The notes beneath the pieces are model-generated. The model had not been told where the DNA came from and did not search any database. It worked only from the letters and a program-made list of their open reading frames with translations. Positions 26,091 through 34,461 of a stretch of 64,000 nucleotides of DNA are shown in pieces. The translations under genes and the position numbers were made by a program. The stretch is from Zobellia russellii (lineage in GTDB: Bacteria > Bacteroidota > Bacteroidia > Flavobacteriales > Flavobacteriaceae). Each line of letters begins with the position of its first letter. Within the stretch, counting starts at the first letter, position 1. The stretch covers positions 372,001-436,000 of the forward strand of contig NZ_JACSOI010000003.1 in NCBI RefSeq assembly GCF_018728565.1. Reading direction: 5' to 3'.

Positions 26091-27629
26091 TTAGTCCAAT
26101 TCAAAAAATTCGTAAGCTCCTAGGTCAGGAGACTCTGTACGCTCTGTTCCTAAGATGTCCAAAGGAATAGCAAGTGCATCTATTTTGTCCCCAATATTGA
26201 GGGCTTCGGAAGTAGAAGTTAATCTGAAGTTGTTCTTTTGGGTATCTTCAAATTCGGTCAGCCCATTTATAAGACTATTTTTGTATGTTATGTCATCTTC
26301 AAATTGGTACAATTCTCCGGAGTTGGATGGAATGTTGTTTTCATTCACCGTAATAAGACAAGAACTGAATAGAAAATTATAGGCATTTGAGCCATTGGAA
26401 CCATGGGAAATTTCAAAATCGCCATTTCCGTCAATGATACAATTTTTAAAATCAGCTTTTATTAAATCTGCCCCATATGAATTATTTTGCGTGTCAGGTT
26501 CAAAATTGTTTATGGTCAATGCAGCGTTAGGTCTAAAGCTCTCCGTCCAATAATTGGCAATTGTGGTGTGCGTAAATGAATAGCTTCCTCCTAAGTTGCA
26601 ATACAGAGAACTGTTCCCGGCACTACCCACAACAAGGTTCTTAGCTTCAATATACGCTGTTTTTCCCCATAGATTTATTTTGGAGCTATTGTAAATTTGA
26701 GAGTTTTCAATAGTTAAGGTAGGGGAGGATAACGAAGACTCACCCTGGGCAAAAATACCAACGGTAGCATTTTTAAGGGTGAGATAATTAATGGTATTGC
26801 TGCTGCTGCCCTCCTCTAAACGAATCCCTTGCCATTGTCCTGCCACATTGCCATATTCAGGTTCCAAACGGTCTCCTTCAAAAATGACCTCGTTCTCTAA
26901 TAGCTCTTGATCTGAACTTAAGGCGCCATTGACCTTCAGGCTAGCTTTAGGGCGTACTGCCATTCCGGAATTTTGATGAAAAAACACTCGCGCGCCAGGG
27001 TCTAAAATTAGTTGCTGTTCGCTGGGAACTACGGCAAACCCGTAAATGACATAAGGCTTTTCATTGGTAAAGTGTAATTGGTCGTTTTTAAGCTCAAAGC
27101 CGGGAGCGCTTATATTATTTCCATCTGCATCTACATCAATTACGACCATTTCTTTTTCTCCTTTACTATTTCTATTGGGATAGAGAAATATTGCGTCTTG
27201 CACTAAAGTAACTAGAGGGATTTGTTGACTGTTGTTGCCTTGGTCAAATTGTAATATATCCGTGTATAAAAATTGATTTGTATTTTGGAGGGTTACAGTA
27301 GTTTCGATAAAAATATAGAGACTGTCTTGGGCCATTAGGGGAATGTCCGAAAAAGTTTTCCCGGCAACACCATCAACATTTAGGCGGTAAGAACTTGTTT
27401 CCCCTTGCTTTAATCCTATGAAGGGGATAGAAATATCATCTTTGCTCCGGTTGTATACTTTTAAACTGTATGTACTGCTACCAATATTGGAAAAAATAGT
27501 ATCCAAAAAAACGGTGTCTTTTGAGAATTCAAGGTTTCCATTACTTGGTGCGTATTCAAAATCTTTACGACAGGACCCAGTGGATATAAATAAGGCAAGT
27601 AGTGCTATTGTCATTAAGTATTGCCTCAT
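26091..27629 (-). CDS. Beta-helix surface lipoprotein, function unknown
   Basis: The signal peptide ends in a lipobox cysteine at about residue 20 (ISTGSCRKD). The N-terminal domain (about 30-150) looks like a beta-sandwich. From about residue 210 there is a right-handed parallel beta-helix pattern (GQWQGIRLEEGSSSNTINYLTLKNATVGIFA, repeated N-rich turns), and the C-terminus carries the DLGAYEF motif often found at the end of such proteins. Related to pectate-lyase-fold proteins, but no catalytic residues can be assigned. Length 512 aa. It is the third gene after glutaminyl cyclase and the thioesterase, with an 82-base gap. Confidence 0.8.
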   Translation of the reverse strand: MRQYLMTIALLALFISTGSCRKDFEYAPSNGNLEFSKDTVFLDTIFSNIGSSTYSLKVYNRSKDDISIPFIGLKQGETSSYRLNVDGVAGKTFSDIPLMAQDSLYIFIETTVTLQNTNQFLYTDILQFDQGNNSQQIPLVTLVQDAIFLYPNRNSKGEKEMVVIDVDADGNNISAPGFELKNDQLHFTNEKPYVIYGFAVVPSEQQLILDPGARVFFHQNSGMAVRPKASLKVNGALSSDQELLENEVIFEGDRLEPEYGNVAGQWQGIRLEEGSSSNTINYLTLKNATVGIFAQGESSLSSPTLTIENSQIYNSSKINLWGKTAYIEAKNLVVGSAGNSSLYCNLGGSYSFTHTTIANYWTESFRPNAALTINNFEPDTQNNSYGADLIKADFKNCIIDGNGDFEISHGSNGSNAYNFLFSSCLITVNENNIPSNSGELYQFEDDITYKNSLINGLTEFEDTQKNNFRLTSTSEALNIGDKIDALAIPLDILGTERTESPDLGAYEFFELD

Positions 27630-27711
27630 ATCTTTTGTCTAAATATCTACTTTTAAAGCTGTTTTCAAACCATTTTTTCTAATTGCGAAATTATAGATTG
27701 ACAACACTGGG

Positions 27712-28107
27712 CTATGAACGGGTGAAAAAATCCTTGATTTCATCCGATATGCGCATAGGTCTATATGTTTCGGCATTTAACAGACACCATTCTGTACTTG
27801 ATTTTACTAACAGTTCTTTGGTCTTCTTATTGTGCATTTCTACAATTCTTATGGAAACGGCACCTTTGCTTTTTTGAATGTATGTGCTCATTTCAATAAC
27901 ATCACCTAGAACTGCAGCACTTTTATAGGTGATATGATGTGTCATTACCACCCAAATAATTCCTTTGCGCATTTCTTCTGGAGCAGCTTTCATCCAATGT
28001 TCTTTAGATATATCCTGCATCCATTGAACGTACCGTACATTGTTTACATGGTCAAGGTCATCTAGATCGTCTTCCTTTACGGTAATCGTTTTTTGATAAC
28101 TCTGCAT
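27712..28107 (-). CDS. Acyl-CoA thioesterase, 4HBT/hotdog family
   Basis: A hotdog-fold thioesterase of 131 aa. The active-site pattern is DLDDLDHVNNVRYVQWMQD (about residues 14-32), with the loop aspartate/histidine layout of 4-hydroxybenzoyl-CoA thioesterase and YbgC/FadM proteins. The substrate is probably a long-chain or aromatic acyl-CoA, but cannot be fixed from sequence. Its ATG directly follows the stop codon of the glutaminyl cyclase gene (TAAATG), so the two are coupled. Confidence 0.85.
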   Translation of the reverse strand: MQSYQKTITVKEDDLDDLDHVNNVRYVQWMQDISKEHWMKAAPEEMRKGIIWVVMTHHITYKSAAVLGDVIEMSTYIQKSKGAVSIRIVEMHNKKTKELLVKSSTEWCLLNAETYRPMRISDEIKDFFTRS

Positions 28108-29160
28108 TTATTTTTTTTGGATTTTCACCTCAAACATCTTGTCCCATTCTTTACCGGTAACAAAAAACGTTTTCCTCTCCGGATGATATGCTATACCGTT
28201 TAAAACATTATCCGTATCGCTCCATGTAGCGTGGTGTGTAACCTTACTGCTAAGCCCACCAAAATTGATAACGCCTTCAATAGCACCGCTATTGGCATCA
28301 ATAATCATAACACTTGGTTTTTGGTATACGTTGGCATATATTTTTCCATCTACATATTCCAATTCGTTGGCACTGTCGTTTATAGATTTGTTGGTCACGG
28401 TTTCTATATGACCTTCTTCAACCAAAGTTTCCGGGTTTAAAAACCATATTTTTTCTGTGCCATCACTTTTAAAGAGTTTTTTTCCATCGTTTGTCAACCC
28501 CCAACCTTCTTTACTTTCTCCAAACTGAAAATTATCAATTTTATCCAAAGTCTTTAAATCATAGATAAATCCAAGACCACTGCGCCACGTAAGCATGTAG
28601 ATTTTATTGTTGAGAATAGTAATGCCCTCTCCAAAATAGGTTTGGTCCAAATCTACCTGTTGTAATACTTCGCCGGATTTAAAATCTACTTTTCGTAAAG
28701 AGGATCTTCCTTTTTTTCCTGTGCTCTCGTAAAGTGTATCGTTATAAAATTCAAGACCCTGTGTATAAGCTTTGTTATCGTGGGGGTACTCGTTTAGTAT
28801 CTCGTAGGTGTAAATTTCCGGAGCATTTGGCGCCAGGAGTTTTAAATGCTTGGAAATCTCTACTGAGGCATCGTCATAGGAAACGGTTGCCGTAATTGTT
28901 TTGTCTCCTAAATGGGGCATGTTCAGTGAAATTTTGCCATCATTAACGGGAACCTCTTTACCATCAATTGCATACGTAACACTCTGAATGGTTTTATTCT
29001 TTTTGTTTTTGATGGAAACCGCTACATATTGTTTTTGCTGAAAGCTTTTACTGTTTCCTTCTAGTTGAATTTCGAATAGGGAAGAGGGAGAATTATCACC
29101 TCCACAGGCCATAAAAAGCATTAAAAAAAAGCAAAACGGGAAAAACTTTAAAGTTGTCAT
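28108..29160 (-). CDS. Glutaminyl-peptide cyclotransferase (plant/bacterial type), lipoprotein
   Basis: Forms N-terminal pyroglutamate on exported proteins. A lipoprotein signal (LMLFMACGG, Cys at about residue 19) and a small Ig-like N-terminal domain (about 25-110) precede a five-bladed propeller QC domain starting at NEYPHDNKAYTQGLEF. The family patterns LYESTGKKGRSSLRKVD, YFGEGITIL and LTWRSG are clear. In Bacteroidota, proteins exported through Sec often have N-terminal Gln after signal cleavage, which fits an envelope-located QC. It is the first gene of a three-gene minus-strand cluster. Confidence 0.9.
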   Translation of the reverse strand: MTTLKFFPFCFFLMLFMACGGDNSPSSLFEIQLEGNSKSFQQKQYVAVSIKNKKNKTIQSVTYAIDGKEVPVNDGKISLNMPHLGDKTITATVSYDDASVEISKHLKLLAPNAPEIYTYEILNEYPHDNKAYTQGLEFYNDTLYESTGKKGRSSLRKVDFKSGEVLQQVDLDQTYFGEGITILNNKIYMLTWRSGLGFIYDLKTLDKIDNFQFGESKEGWGLTNDGKKLFKSDGTEKIWFLNPETLVEEGHIETVTNKSINDSANELEYVDGKIYANVYQKPSVMIIDANSGAIEGVINFGGLSSKVTHHATWSDTDNVLNGIAYHPERKTFFVTGKEWDKMFEVKIQKK

Positions 29161-29265
29161 TACAAGATTAAATTTGGTTTAGCCTGATTTACAGGCATTT
29201 TTTAGTTGCACAAAAATAGCGAACTCAAAACAAATTGTTCATATAAAAATTAGAATGTAAAACGA

Positions 29266-29295
29266 TTGCGAAAGAAACAAAAGGTTGTATATTTG
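29266..29295 (+). promoter_or_regulatory. Promoter of the SRP RNA gene
   Basis: TTG (29266-29268), exactly 19 bases, then TATATTTG (29288-29295). This is the consensus Bacteroidota vegetative promoter, placed 3 bases before the first base of the SRP RNA stem. Confidence 0.9.
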
Positions 29296-29298
29296 CAG

Positions 29299-29396
29299 TC
29301 GGCAAGTCCTACACGACCAGCTCCTGTAGAATCCCCCAGGGTGGGAACGCAGCAAGGGTATACGGTTGTAGCGGTGCGATGTAGGTAGCTTGCCGA
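29299..29396 (+). ncRNA. ffs: Signal recognition particle RNA, small bacterial type
   Basis: About 98 nt. The ends pair (TCGGCAAG at 29299-29306 with CTTGCCGA at 29389-29396), and the SRP domain core is present: the CCAGGGTGGGAACGCAGCAAGG pattern (split: CCAGG, GGAACGCAGCAAGG) around 29336-29357, which holds the GGAA tetraloop and the Ffh-binding internal loop. There is no Alu domain, so it is the short 4.5S-like form. It is followed by seven T (29397-29403) acting as terminator, and preceded by a consensus promoter. Confidence 0.95.
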
Positions 29397-29512
29397 TTTT
29401 TTTGCTCTAAATTCTTCAAATTATAAGGGCATTTGTTAAGTTTCTGTTTCAGCGCTTCTTCAAGGTTTAATTTCTTTTCTACTACACTATATTATTGTTA
29501 TTTTGCACCCTT

Positions 29513-30322
29513 ATGGAGCAAAAAATAGTATTGATTACCGGGGGGTCTTCAGGTATAGGAAAGTCCATTGGGTTGTATCTCAAGTCAAAAGGGTTTAAAG
29601 TTTATGGAACTACCAGAAATTTGGCTAGGCATCAGGATTTTGAGGTATTTGATTTACTTCAACTTAATGTTACGGATAATGAGAGTATCGTTTCTGCCGT
29701 AAATCAAGTCATAGCTGCTGAAGGAAGGATTGATGTGCTGGTGAACAATGCAGGGGTGGGGATTACTGGTCCTTTGGAAGAAACGCCTCCAGAGGAAGTA
29801 CAAAAAGCTTTTGATACTAATGTGTATGGCCCGCTTAGAGTGGCCCAAGCTGTATTGCCCCAAATGCGAAAACAAGAAGGAGGAGTGATAATAAACATAA
29901 CCTCCATAGCCGGATATATGGGCTTGCCGTATCGCGGAGTTTATTCTGCTACAAAAAGTGCACTTTCCATCCTCACCGAAGCTTTACGCATGGAAACCAA
30001 AGGGTTTGGAGTAAAGGTGGCTACTTTGGCCCCTGGAGATTTTGCTACAAATATTGCTGCAGGACGTTATCATTCACCTGTTTTAGAGAATTCGCCCTAT
30101 AAGGAGCCGTATGTGAATACGTTGAAGATGATGAACGAAGATGTATCTAACGGAGATGATCCTATTGCAGTTGCTAAAAAGGTTTTTGAAATCATTGAAA
30201 ACAAGAAGCCTAAGGTGCATTACAACGTAGGTTCGCCATTGCAGAAATTTTCTGTGGTACTCAAGCGAATTTTGCCAGATAAAGTATACGAGAAACTCTT
30301 GCTAAACCATTATAAGTTGTAA
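29513..30322 (+). CDS. Short-chain dehydrogenase/reductase
   Basis: NAD(P)-dependent Rossmann oxidoreductase. Motifs: TGGSSGIGKSIG (cofactor), NNAGVG (about residues 80-85), catalytic Ser in NITSIAGYMG and YSATKSA with the YxxxK pair. The 269 aa length is typical of classical SDRs. The ATG at 29513 begins MEQKIVLITGG, a better start than the in-frame TTG at 29495. A near-match to the -7 element (TATTTTG, one base short) at 29499-29505 supports it. The substrate is unknown; the C-terminal extension after PGDFATNI suggests a lipid or carbonyl substrate type. Confidence 0.9.
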   Translation: MEQKIVLITGGSSGIGKSIGLYLKSKGFKVYGTTRNLARHQDFEVFDLLQLNVTDNESIVSAVNQVIAAEGRIDVLVNNAGVGITGPLEETPPEEVQKAFDTNVYGPLRVAQAVLPQMRKQEGGVIINITSIAGYMGLPYRGVYSATKSALSILTEALRMETKGFGVKVATLAPGDFATNIAAGRYHSPVLENSPYKEPYVNTLKMMNEDVSNGDDPIAVAKKVFEIIENKKPKVHYNVGSPLQKFSVVLKRILPDKVYEKLLLNHYKL

Positions 30323-30396
30323 TTTTGTTTCTTGGGAATTTAAGATTCCGCAAAACTTTGTATATCTCTAATATTAAACCTAATAAACTCTAGAAA

Positions 30397-31050
30397 ATGA
30401 AATTTTTTATAGACACAGCTAATTTGGATCAAATACGGGAAGCACAGGAACTTGGTGTTCTTGATGGTGTAACTACCAACCCTTCTCTTATGGCCAAAGA
30501 AGGCATTACTGGAAGAAATAATATATTAAAGCATTACGTAGATATCTGTAACATTGTTGATGGTGACGTTTCTGCCGAGGTAATTTCAACAACTTTTGAC
30601 GAGATGGTGAAAGAAGGTGAGGAATTGGCTGAGCTACATGAGCAAATTGTAGTGAAAATTCCAATGATCAAAGATGGTGTTAAGGCACTTAAATATTTTT
30701 CCGATAAGGGAATCAAAACCAACTGTACTTTAGTATTTTCTGCAGGACAAGCTTTGTTGGCAGCTAAAGCGGGAGCTACATATGTTTCTCCTTTCATAGG
30801 TAGATTGGATGATATTTCTACGGATGGTCTTAACCTAATTGCAGAAATAAGACACATCTATGACAACTACGCGTTCGAAACTCAGATTTTGGCTGCTTCT
30901 ATTCGTCATACAATGCACGTAATTGATTGTGCTAAAGTTGGTGCGGATGTTATGACCAGTGGTCTATCTTCTATTACTGGACTTCTAAAACACCCATTAA
31001 CGGATAGTGGTTTGGAGAAATTCTTAGCAGATTACAACAAGGGGAACTAA
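30397..31050 (+). CDS. fsa: Transaldolase / fructose-6-phosphate aldolase family protein
   Basis: Class I aldolase of the small transaldolase subfamily (217 aa). Motifs: [30 protein letters not shown], the Schiff-base lysine in [10 protein letters not shown], and [32 protein letters not shown]. Members act either as transaldolase in the pentose phosphate pathway or as fructose-6-phosphate aldolase; sequence alone does not settle it, so the symbol is tentative. A perfect terminator follows. Confidence 0.9.
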   Translation: MKFFIDTANLDQIREAQELGVLDGVTTNPSLMAKEGITGRNNILKHYVDICNIVDGDVSAEVISTTFDEMVKEGEELAELHEQIVVKIPMIKDGVKALKYFSDKGIKTNCTLVFSAGQALLAAKAGATYVSPFIGRLDDISTDGLNLIAEIRHIYDNYAFETQILAASIRHTMHVIDCAKVGADVMTSGLSSITGLLKHPLTDSGLEKFLADYNKGN

Positions 31051-31071
31051 TCTCGCTGTTTAATATAAATT

Positions 31072-31103
31072 AAAAAAGGGATGCTAAATAGCATCCCTTT
31101 TTT
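31072..31103. terminator. Bidirectional intrinsic terminator
   Basis: A 9-bp stem GGGATGCTA/TAGCATCCC (31078-31086 and 31089-31097) with an apparent 2-base loop, flanked by six A and six T. It separates the convergent transaldolase (+) and TlpA-like lipoprotein (-) genes. Confidence 0.92.
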
Positions 31104-31133
31104 ATACAAATATTTTATGTGTGGTAATCTAAA

Positions 31134-32516
31134 TTAAAAAGAGGTATAGACATTTGCGAACGCATCTACAATGACCTTGTCATCTGTTATGATACACTTG
31201 TTTAACGGGTATATAATAAGTGACTTGGTTAACTCTTCAAAATCTGAAGACCGGTATTGTTTTGATTGATCCAAGCCGGACATCTCTAACATAGCCTTCC
31301 AGTTGGATTCGTTAGTTTTTATATTGATGCCTACGTAAGAATATTCAGGTTTTTTAGCAGAGAGGTGTTCAATTCTTCTTTTTATGTTCTCAAAATGCAT
31401 CCTATCCGTGGCTGACCAAAAATAGAAAACTGTTTTATTGTTCTTGGCGGCAATCTCTCTCATAGTAAGTGTGGTGCCGTTTGTGCTCGTAACCGCTACA
31501 TTGGGAATTTCTTTTTTAGGTTGAATGTTTTTAATGCCTTCATACAAAGCATCTATTTCATTCATATGCCTATTGTTGTTGCTCAACTCTCTGAAACCGC
31601 TAATAAATTCTTCGTTGTTTTCTTCGGAGTCATGAACCTTCAACAAATAATCAAATGCCACATATCTAAAAAGATTGTCCTTTAGTTCCTTTTCCTGAAC
31701 TAGGCTATCTATAAGGTGAAGCTTGTGTTTGTTAAAATGAAGTTGATTACGAACTACATTATTTTTTATGCTGCATGCATGTGAGCAGGTCATGAAAGAC
31801 ATATTGCCAATATGGTTGATCATAAAATTGTAATAAGGCCTTAAATAGGTTAAATCCTTATCATCAAAAACCAAATCTTTTCTGTAATCGTAAAAATTAG
31901 AAGGAAGCTTTTTTAGTATTTCCTTTCCTGTAAGCCTTTTGTGTTTAAACGGATATTCCTCTTTGTAGGTGTTGTAGTTGTAGTTTACACTGGCGCTAGC
32001 GATCTTAAGCTCATTTTTAGAAAGCTTGTCTTCGCTTTTAATTTCGTCCAGTACATCTAACTTTAGTTGCTTTAAAGAGTCAATGCCTCGTTCAAAGTCT
32101 GTTGGATTCCATCGGTACATAGAGCGAACGGCACTTGCTTCTTCTTCATGTGCCAAAAATACTTCTAAAAGAAAATTGTTGAGTTCTTCTCCGTCTCCTG
32201 AAAATACCAAAGATTCATCAAAGTCTGATGTATTTAGACGAACCACTAAGCTGTCTCCTTGCTCTAGGTAAACATATTGTAATTCCGGGTCATGATTAAA
32301 ATGGTACAGGCCTTCTGAGATAGAATCCAGAGAAAAGGCAAACCGGTTGTCCTCGTCCAATTCTGCCGAATCTATGACAACGTCTCCTTTTAATAGAACA
32401 ATATGATTGCTGGTAGGATTAACAATTTCTCCAGAAAAAAATACAGTAGGAGAGCTTTTTTCTGCAGCACAACTTCCTAGAACAAGAAAAAAAAGATAGA
32501 GTAAATTTCTATTCAT
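31134..32516 (-). CDS. Thioredoxin-like lipoprotein lacking the CXXC site
   Basis: I start at ATG 32516, which begins MNRNLLYLFFLVLGSCAAE with lipobox Cys 16; an upstream in-frame start exists but lacks a signal. The order is a beta-rich DUF4369-like N-terminal domain (about 20-110), a helical middle, and a C-terminal thioredoxin-like domain (about 330-460). At the place where TlpA/ResA proteins have a WCGPC-type site, this one reads FYFWSATDRMHFENIKRR, with no cysteines. It is therefore unlikely to be a thiol oxidoreductase, and a binding or structural role is inferred. Length 460 aa. Monocistronic. Confidence 0.78.
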   Translation of the reverse strand: MNRNLLYLFFLVLGSCAAEKSSPTVFFSGEIVNPTSNHIVLLKGDVVIDSAELDEDNRFAFSLDSISEGLYHFNHDPELQYVYLEQGDSLVVRLNTSDFDESLVFSGDGEELNNFLLEVFLAHEEEASAVRSMYRWNPTDFERGIDSLKQLKLDVLDEIKSEDKLSKNELKIASASVNYNYNTYKEEYPFKHKRLTGKEILKKLPSNFYDYRKDLVFDDKDLTYLRPYYNFMINHIGNMSFMTCSHACSIKNNVVRNQLHFNKHKLHLIDSLVQEKELKDNLFRYVAFDYLLKVHDSEENNEEFISGFRELSNNNRHMNEIDALYEGIKNIQPKKEIPNVAVTSTNGTTLTMREIAAKNNKTVFYFWSATDRMHFENIKRRIEHLSAKKPEYSYVGINIKTNESNWKAMLEMSGLDQSKQYRSSDFEELTKSLIIYPLNKCIITDDKVIVDAFANVYTSF

Positions 32517-32641
32517 ATAGGTATCGCTAACTGTGTAACGTTCAAAATTAAACAACCCTGTGGCAGTTTGCTGTTAATAGGGAGTTAAAAATGACAGGGT
32601 TGAGTTAAGGTTTAAGACAAAGTGAATGCTTTTTAAGTTTA

Positions 32642-32673
32642 TTGGTCTAGGCCATTAAAATTCTGTATTTTTG
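32642..32673 (+). promoter_or_regulatory. Promoter of the ABC-F gene
   Basis: TTG (32642-32644), 21 bases, then TATTTTTG (32666-32673), within the usual spacing range. The predicted start is about 20 bases before the ATG. Confidence 0.65.
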
Positions 32674-32695
32674 CACGAATTTTAAAAAGAAAGCT

Positions 32696-34327
32696 ATGCT
32701 GTCGGTATCAAATCTATCCGTACAATTCGGAAAAAGAGTCCTTTTCGATGAAGTTAACGTAACCTTTACTCAGGGTAACTGTTATGGGGTAATTGGAGCA
32801 AATGGAGCGGGAAAATCTACATTCTTAAAAGTTTTATCTGGACAAATAGAACCAACTTCGGGTCATGTAAACCTTGAGCCTGGTAAACGTATGTCCATCT
32901 TGGAACAGAACCACAACGCTTACGATGAGTCTACTGTTCTTGAGGCCGTTGTTATGGGGAATAAGCCGCTTTTTTCTATAAAGCAGCAGATAGATGCGCT
33001 TTATGCGGATTATACTGATGAAAATGCCGATAAAATTGGAGAGCTTCAGGTTCAGTTTGAAGAAATGAACGGCTGGAACGCAGACAGTAACGCTGCGGCC
33101 TTATTATCAAATTTGGGAATAACAGAAGAGTTTCATTATACCTTAATGTCGGATATAGATTCAAAACTTAAGGTTCGTGTATTACTGGCGCAGGCTCTTT
33201 TTGGAAATCCAGATGTATTGATTATGGATGAGCCTACCAATGACCTGGATTATGAAACCATCAACTGGTTGGAGAATTTCCTTGCAGATTATGAAAACAC
33301 GGTAATTGTAGTTTCTCACGATAGACACTTTTTAGATTCGGTCTGTACCAGTATTGCCGATATTGATTTTGGTAAAATGAACCTGTATAGTGGTAACTAT
33401 ACATTTTGGTATGAAAGTAGCCAGTTAGCTTCTCGCCAGAGAGCACAACAGAATAAGAAGGCCGAAGAAAAGGCAAAAGAATTGCAAGAATTTATTGCAC
33501 GTTTTAGTGCCAACGTTGCAAAAAGTAAACAAGCCACTTCTAGAAAGAAAATGCTTTCCAAACTTAAAGTAGAAGATATAAAGCCTTCCAGTAGAAGATA
33601 TCCTGCCATTATTTTTGAAAGAGAGCGTGAAGCTGGTGACCAAATTTTGAATGTAGAAGGACTTTCTGCAAATTCGGAAGATGGAGATTTGCTTTTTGAA
33701 AATGTGAATCTAAACTTGGCCAAAGGCGATAAGGTTGCCGTTATTTCTCGTGACTCTAGGGCAACCACGGCTTTTTACGAGATTATAAATGGTCAAAAGA
33801 AGGCTGAGAAAGGTTCTTTTCAATGGGGGATTACTACTACACAATCATATTTGCCTGCAGACAACTCTGATTTCTTTACGGAGGATATAAGCTTGGTAGA
33901 CTGGTTGAGACAGTGGGCAAAGACCGAAGAGGAAAGAGAAGAAGTCTACATTCGTGGTTTTCTAGGTAAAATGCTTTTTAGTGGCGAAGAAGCTCTTAAG
34001 AAGTGTACCGTACTTTCAGGAGGAGAAAAAGTACGTTGTATGTTAAGTAGAATGATGATGCTTAGAGCCAACGTAGTTATGTTGGACGAGCCTACGAATC
34101 ACTTGGACTTAGAGAGTATTACCGCATTTAACAATAGCCTAAAGAATTTTAAGGGAACGGTCATGTTTACTACCCATGATCATCACTTTGCAGAGACGGT
34201 TGCCGATAGAATCGTGGAGTTGACCCCAAAAGGCAACATTGATAGATATTTATCGTTTGATGAATATATGTCTGACAAGACATTACGGGAGCAACGTAAT
34301 AAAATGTATGACGTTGCTACGGTATAG
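32696..34327 (+). CDS. ABC-F family ATPase, YbiT-like
   Basis: A soluble twin-ATPase protein of the ribosome-associated ABC-F group, 543 aa, closest in layout to E. coli YbiT. NBD1 has an intact Walker A (GANGAGKST, residues 34-42) and Walker B (VLIMDEPTNDLD), but a degenerate signature (LMSDIDSKLKVRVLLAQ). The linker carries SRFSANVAKSKQATSR-like residues. NBD2 has an intact signature (LSGGEKVRCML) and Walker B (VVMLDEPTNHLD), but its Walker A is lost (AVISRDSRATTAF, no GxxGxGK). Only the composite site of NBD1 Walker A with NBD2 signature is complete. No membrane domains. A role in translation is inferred from the family. Confidence 0.9.
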   Translation: MLSVSNLSVQFGKRVLFDEVNVTFTQGNCYGVIGANGAGKSTFLKVLSGQIEPTSGHVNLEPGKRMSILEQNHNAYDESTVLEAVVMGNKPLFSIKQQIDALYADYTDENADKIGELQVQFEEMNGWNADSNAAALLSNLGITEEFHYTLMSDIDSKLKVRVLLAQALFGNPDVLIMDEPTNDLDYETINWLENFLADYENTVIVVSHDRHFLDSVCTSIADIDFGKMNLYSGNYTFWYESSQLASRQRAQQNKKAEEKAKELQEFIARFSANVAKSKQATSRKKMLSKLKVEDIKPSSRRYPAIIFEREREAGDQILNVEGLSANSEDGDLLFENVNLNLAKGDKVAVISRDSRATTAFYEIINGQKKAEKGSFQWGITTTQSYLPADNSDFFTEDISLVDWLRQWAKTEEEREEVYIRGFLGKMLFSGEEALKKCTVLSGGEKVRCMLSRMMMLRANVVMLDEPTNHLDLESITAFNNSLKNFKGTVMFTTHDHHFAETVADRIVELTPKGNIDRYLSFDEYMSDKTLREQRNKMYDVATV

Positions 34328-34356
34328 CTTTTGTTAAACCAGTATTTTAAATGATG

Positions 34357-34417
34357 TAAGGGGGCGTTTTTTAAATTCAAGGACCCAAAACTTGAATTTA
34401 AAAAAGGCCCTTTTTTT
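34357..34417 (+). terminator. Intrinsic terminator of the ABC-F gene
   Basis: A 15-bp perfect inverted repeat (34367-34381 and 34391-34405, TTTTTTAAATTCAAG arms) extends outward through GGGGGC/GGCCC-type bases with mismatches, and ends in seven T. Confidence 0.85.
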
Positions 34418-34461
34418 GCTCAACTGGCAGGTGTTGGAAAAGTCATTTAGAATACATTAAA

